Part shown: one piece after another, positions 61,521 through 64,000 of the stretch
How positions within the stretch are numbered: position 1 is the first letter of the stretch
How the letters are laid out: each line of letters starts with the position of its first letter
Source: Collinsella aerofaciens
GTDB lineage: Bacteria > Actinomycetota > Coriobacteriia > Coriobacteriales > Coriobacteriaceae
Assembly (NCBI GenBank): GCA_008680965.1
Contig: NAKE01000001.1
Span: 248,001 to 312,000 of the forward strand
Reading direction: 5' to 3'
DNA length: 64,000 bases
The notes under the pieces: model-generated
Told to the model about the DNA's origin: nothing
Seen by the model: only the letters and a program-made list of their open reading frames with translations
Databases searched by the model: none
Translations under genes and position numbers: made by a program

Positions 61521-63290
61521 TCAGTCGAGCTCGTGCGCACGCGCACCTTCGAACTGCATTCGATAGTAACGGGCATAGGTGCCGCCACGGGCGAGAAGCT
61601 GTTCATGCGTGCCACGTTCCACAACGCGACCATGCTCAACGGTCGCAATCTCATCGGCGTGTTTAATGGTCGAGAGACGGTGGGCGATGATGATCGTGGT
61701 ACGGCCGCGTGCCAGCTCTTCGAGCGACTCCTGAACCGCTTCCTCGCTTTCGTTATCCAAAGCACTCGTCGCCTCATCCAAAATAAGGATCTTGGGATTC
61801 TTGAGAAACACGCGCGCAATGGCGACGCGCTGCTTTTGACCACCCGAAAGACGGCTGCCGCGCTCGCCCACCACGGTGTCGTAGCCTTGCGGAAGCGACT
61901 CGATAAAGGTATCGATATTGGCGCGGCGGGCCGCCTCGGCGATCTCTTCTGCCGTGGCGCCCGGCTTGCCGTAGGCGATGTTCTCGCCGATCGTTCCATC
62001 GAACAGGTACACATCTTGCTGCACCAGGCCGATGGCACGGCGCAGGCTATGCTGCGTCACGTCGCGCACATCCTGGCCGTCGATACTAATGGAGCCACCG
62101 GCAACGTCGTAAAAGCGCGGCAACAGCGAACAAGTCGTCGATTTGCCGCCGCCCGAGGGGCCAACCAAAGCGATGGTCTGACCGGGCCTAATGGACAGAT
62201 CCATATGGTCGATAACGGGACGTGCCCCATCGTCCGCGCCAAGCTCAACATCCTCGTAGTTAAAGCACACGTTGCGGTACTCCACGGCACCAGCCGTCAC
62301 CTGCAGATCCGCAGCGCCCGGCTTATCCTGAATATCGGGGACAGTCGAGAGCACCTCGTCCATGCGCTTAAAGCCGGCAATGGCCTTCTGATACGTCTCG
62401 GCCGAATTGACGAGCGTCTCGAGAGGCGTGCAGAACAGTGAAATGTAAAGCGCGAAGGTTGCCATATCGACCGCCTGCAGCTGACCCTGGGCAACGAGCC
62501 AACCGCCCAGCAGCACCACGATCACATAGAGCACGCCCGAGAGCAGGCCATACGTTGCGGTGTAGACGCCCATGGCATGATACATGTTCTCCTTGGACGA
62601 AAGATAGCGATTGTTCGAGGCGCGAAACTTAGAGCGTTCGGTCTGCTCATTGGCAAAGCTCTTGACCACACGCATGCCCGCCAGCGAATCCTGCAGCTGC
62701 GCATTAATGCCGCTAATCTTTTTTCGATTATCGCTAAAGACCTCGCGCATGCGCATATTCTGCCAAAACATAATGACCGCGAACACCGCCGTTACCACAG
62801 CCATGGCGAGTGCGAGCACCGGCGCGATGGTAAACAGAATCACAAACGAGCCGATGATCTCGATACCGCAGATAATGATCCATTCGGGCACGTGATGCGC
62901 CGCCTCGCAGATATCGAACAGGTCGTTGACCACACGGCTCATCATGTCACCCGAGCTGTTGCGATCGAAGTATGCAAAGCTAAACCGTTCGTACTGATCG
63001 AACAGGTCCTCACGCATCTTGGACTCCATGCGCGCGCCCATCACGTGGCCCCAATAGCTCACAAAGTAGCGGCAGGCGCAGCGGATGGCATACATCAGCA
63101 CCAGTCCCACCGCGATCATGCCGAGCGCCTGCATAATGGCAGCCTGGCCCTGGGTAAACAACCCTCCGGTCAGATTGCGCAGGATAATGGGAAACGCCAG
63201 GTCAATGGCGGCAAGCACCAGGGCACAAATAGTATCAGCAACAAAAAGCCCCATCTGGGGCTTGTAATAAGACAAAAACCTTCTAAACAT
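61521..63290 (-). CDS. ABC transporter, fused permease and ATPase (MsbA/LmrA-type exporter)
   Basis: The product has 589 residues from ATG 63290 (AAGGTGATT upstream). The first 320 residues hold six membrane helices (RFLSYYKPQMGLFVADTIC, GLLSGVLYVIVVLLGGWLVA). The ATPase half shows Walker A LVGPSGGGKSTTCSL, LSGGQKQRVAIARV and Walker B ILILDEATSALDN, with the H-loop IIIAHRLSTIK. It would form a homodimeric exporter; the substrate (lipid, peptide or drug) is not evident. The longer in-frame start lies within a 40-bp repeat and was not used. Confidence 0.93.
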   Translation of the reverse strand: MFRRFLSYYKPQMGLFVADTICALVLAAIDLAFPIILRNLTGGLFTQGQAAIMQALGMIAVGLVLMYAIRCACRYFVSYWGHVMGARMESKMREDLFDQYERFSFAYFDRNSSGDMMSRVVNDLFDICEAAHHVPEWIIICGIEIIGSFVILFTIAPVLALAMAVVTAVFAVIMFWQNMRMREVFSDNRKKISGINAQLQDSLAGMRVVKSFANEQTERSKFRASNNRYLSSKENMYHAMGVYTATYGLLSGVLYVIVVLLGGWLVAQGQLQAVDMATFALYISLFCTPLETLVNSAETYQKAIAGFKRMDEVLSTVPDIQDKPGAADLQVTAGAVEYRNVCFNYEDVELGADDGARPVIDHMDLSIRPGQTIALVGPSGGGKSTTCSLLPRFYDVAGGSISIDGQDVRDVTQHSLRRAIGLVQQDVYLFDGTIGENIAYGKPGATAEEIAEAARRANIDTFIESLPQGYDTVVGERGSRLSGGQKQRVAIARVFLKNPKILILDEATSALDNESEEAVQESLEELARGRTTIIIAHRLSTIKHADEIATVEHGRVVERGTHEQLLARGGTYARYYRMQFEGARAHELD

Positions 63291-63297
63291 AATCACC

Positions 63298-63341
63298 TTA
63301 CGCGGTTTTACCAAACCGCGTTTCGTCTCGACGCTGCAAGC
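63298..63341. repeat. 40-bp repeat with ACGCGGTTTTACCAAACCGCGT hairpin, copy 2
   Basis: It is the reverse complement of the 45105-45150 sequence, with the CTCGACGCTGCAAG flank conserved. It lies just upstream of the exporter start, so it is in the 5' leader here while copy 1 is at a 3' end. Confidence 0.8.
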
Positions 63342-63474
63342 GCCCCATTTGGACAATCTGGCCTTCAATCGTCGGTCGTGTATATCCATACGCTTCCCTC
63401 CTCTTTTAGGCCACCTTGTCTCAAATGGGGCGCTTTCGCTGACTTACACAAACCTGCGGAATCATTCCCGCTCG

Positions 63475-64000
63475 TTACAGCTCAGCCCCGCCTAGTCGGT
63501 GAGCGATGCTATCGCAGGCCAAGGCGCCCACGACGGTCTTGGCGTCCTCGATCTTACCGTCGAGCACGGCGTCGATCAGCTCGTGCAGTGGTACCAGGTC
63601 GACGTTGACAAACTCGTCATCGTCGGGATCGGGCGCATCAAACTCGAGCTTGGTAGCCAGGTAGATGTGAATAATCTCGTCGCAAAAACCGCAGGTCGTG
63701 ACAATCGACGTCAAAAAGCGGATGCGGCCGGCCTTAAAGCCCGTCTCCTCATGCAGTTCGCGCTTGGCGCAATCGAGCGGGTCCTCGCCCGGGTCGAGCT
63801 TGCCGGCGGGAATCTCGACCGTCACGCGGTCGATGGCGGTGCGGTACTGACGCACCAGCACGATCTTGCCGCTTTCGGTCAGCGCCACGACGGCCGCCGC
63901 ACCCGGATGGCGAACGATATCGCGGGCACTGCGGTGACCGTTAGGCAGCTCAACCTCAAGACGGTGGACGTCGAGGATCTTGCCCTTCCAGGCACACTCC
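63475..64000 (-). CDS. NUDIX hydrolase, ADP-ribose pyrophosphatase type (5' end beyond right edge)
   Basis: The frame is open from the right edge to the stop at 63475. The visible 174 residues start with ECAWKGKILDVHRLEVELPN, typical of ADP-ribose pyrophosphatase. The NUDIX box G-x5-E-x7-REL-x-EE-x-G is perfect in GKLDPGEDPLDCAKRELHEETG (quoted as GEDPLDCAKRELHEETG). The IPAG-containing EIPAGKLD and the C-terminal FVNVDLVPLHELIDAV fit the NudF/TrgB branch. It would hydrolyse ADP-ribose or related nucleotide sugars. A GTG at 63888 in the middle of the domain is not the start. Confidence 0.92.
   Translation of the reverse strand, partial: ECAWKGKILDVHRLEVELPNGHRSARDIVRHPGAAAVVALTESGKIVLVRQYRTAIDRVTVEIPAGKLDPGEDPLDCAKRELHEETGFKAGRIRFLTSIVTTCGFCDEIIHIYLATKLEFDAPDPDDDEFVNVDLVPLHELIDAVLDGKIEDAKTVVGALACDSIAHRLGGAEL

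Overview
The window looks like a chromosomal segment of a high-GC Coriobacteriia gut actinobacterium, most likely Collinsella or a close relative. This rests on gene content, base composition and the style of the intergenic repeats; no 16S gene or other decisive marker is present. Most of the window is conserved housekeeping DNA, cut by accessory patches: a large surface-protein locus, three insertion sequences (one nested in another), and an unusual density of intergenic palindromes.

Layout. 1-1462: an AlbA_2/winged-helix protein running off the left edge, with a repeat-rich upstream region. 1.6-15.2 kb: a minus-strand locus of three membrane-anchored exported proteins followed by a giant secreted beta-helix-type protein of about 3,550 residues, split by a frameshift near 7340. 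15.5-16.8 kb: a DUF4143 ATPase with four 23-bp-spaced direct repeats upstream. 17-19 kb: an old-yellow-enzyme/Fe-S/FAD reductase. 19.2-19.8 kb: an array of alternately inverted repeats next to an initiator tRNA gene. 20-26.7 kb: coaX, an IS3-family element inserted in a terminator loop, a biotin-ligase-like protein, a folP-folK fusion, a sirtuin and exodeoxyribonuclease III. 27.2-30.4 kb: a complete ECF transporter (S, fused A-A', T). 30.6-36.7 kb: glmU, prs, pth and nfnAB. 37-41 kb: a cytidylate-kinase-like gene and a polar amino-acid ABC transporter. 41.1-45.0 kb: an IS110-family (IS1111-like) element whose transposase gene is interrupted by a complete IS21-family element. 45-64 kb: yqeY, a PrsA-type foldase, a PTS EIIA, purN-purM, purF, a membrane protein, a MoaE-like protein, a class B sortase, purE, carA-carB, a membrane protein, an ABC exporter and a NUDIX hydrolase running off the right edge.

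How the genes work together. purF, purM, purN and purE serve IMP synthesis and prs supplies PRPP. carAB supplies carbamoyl phosphate; its leader carries what looks like a PyrR-binding hairpin directly before the carA ribosome site. folPK makes dihydropteroate; nfnAB balances NADH, NADPH and ferredoxin; glmU feeds the cell wall.

The most unusual material is between genes. Two arrays (19203-19668 and 36836-37056) carry a 15-bp motif that alternates in orientation about every 40 bp. Two tandem copies of a composite element (26677-27149) have unrelated but self-complementary arms. Many other palindromes carry GGGAC/GTCCC and look like REP elements of the kind mobilised by REP-associated tyrosine transposases, although no such transposase gene is in the window.
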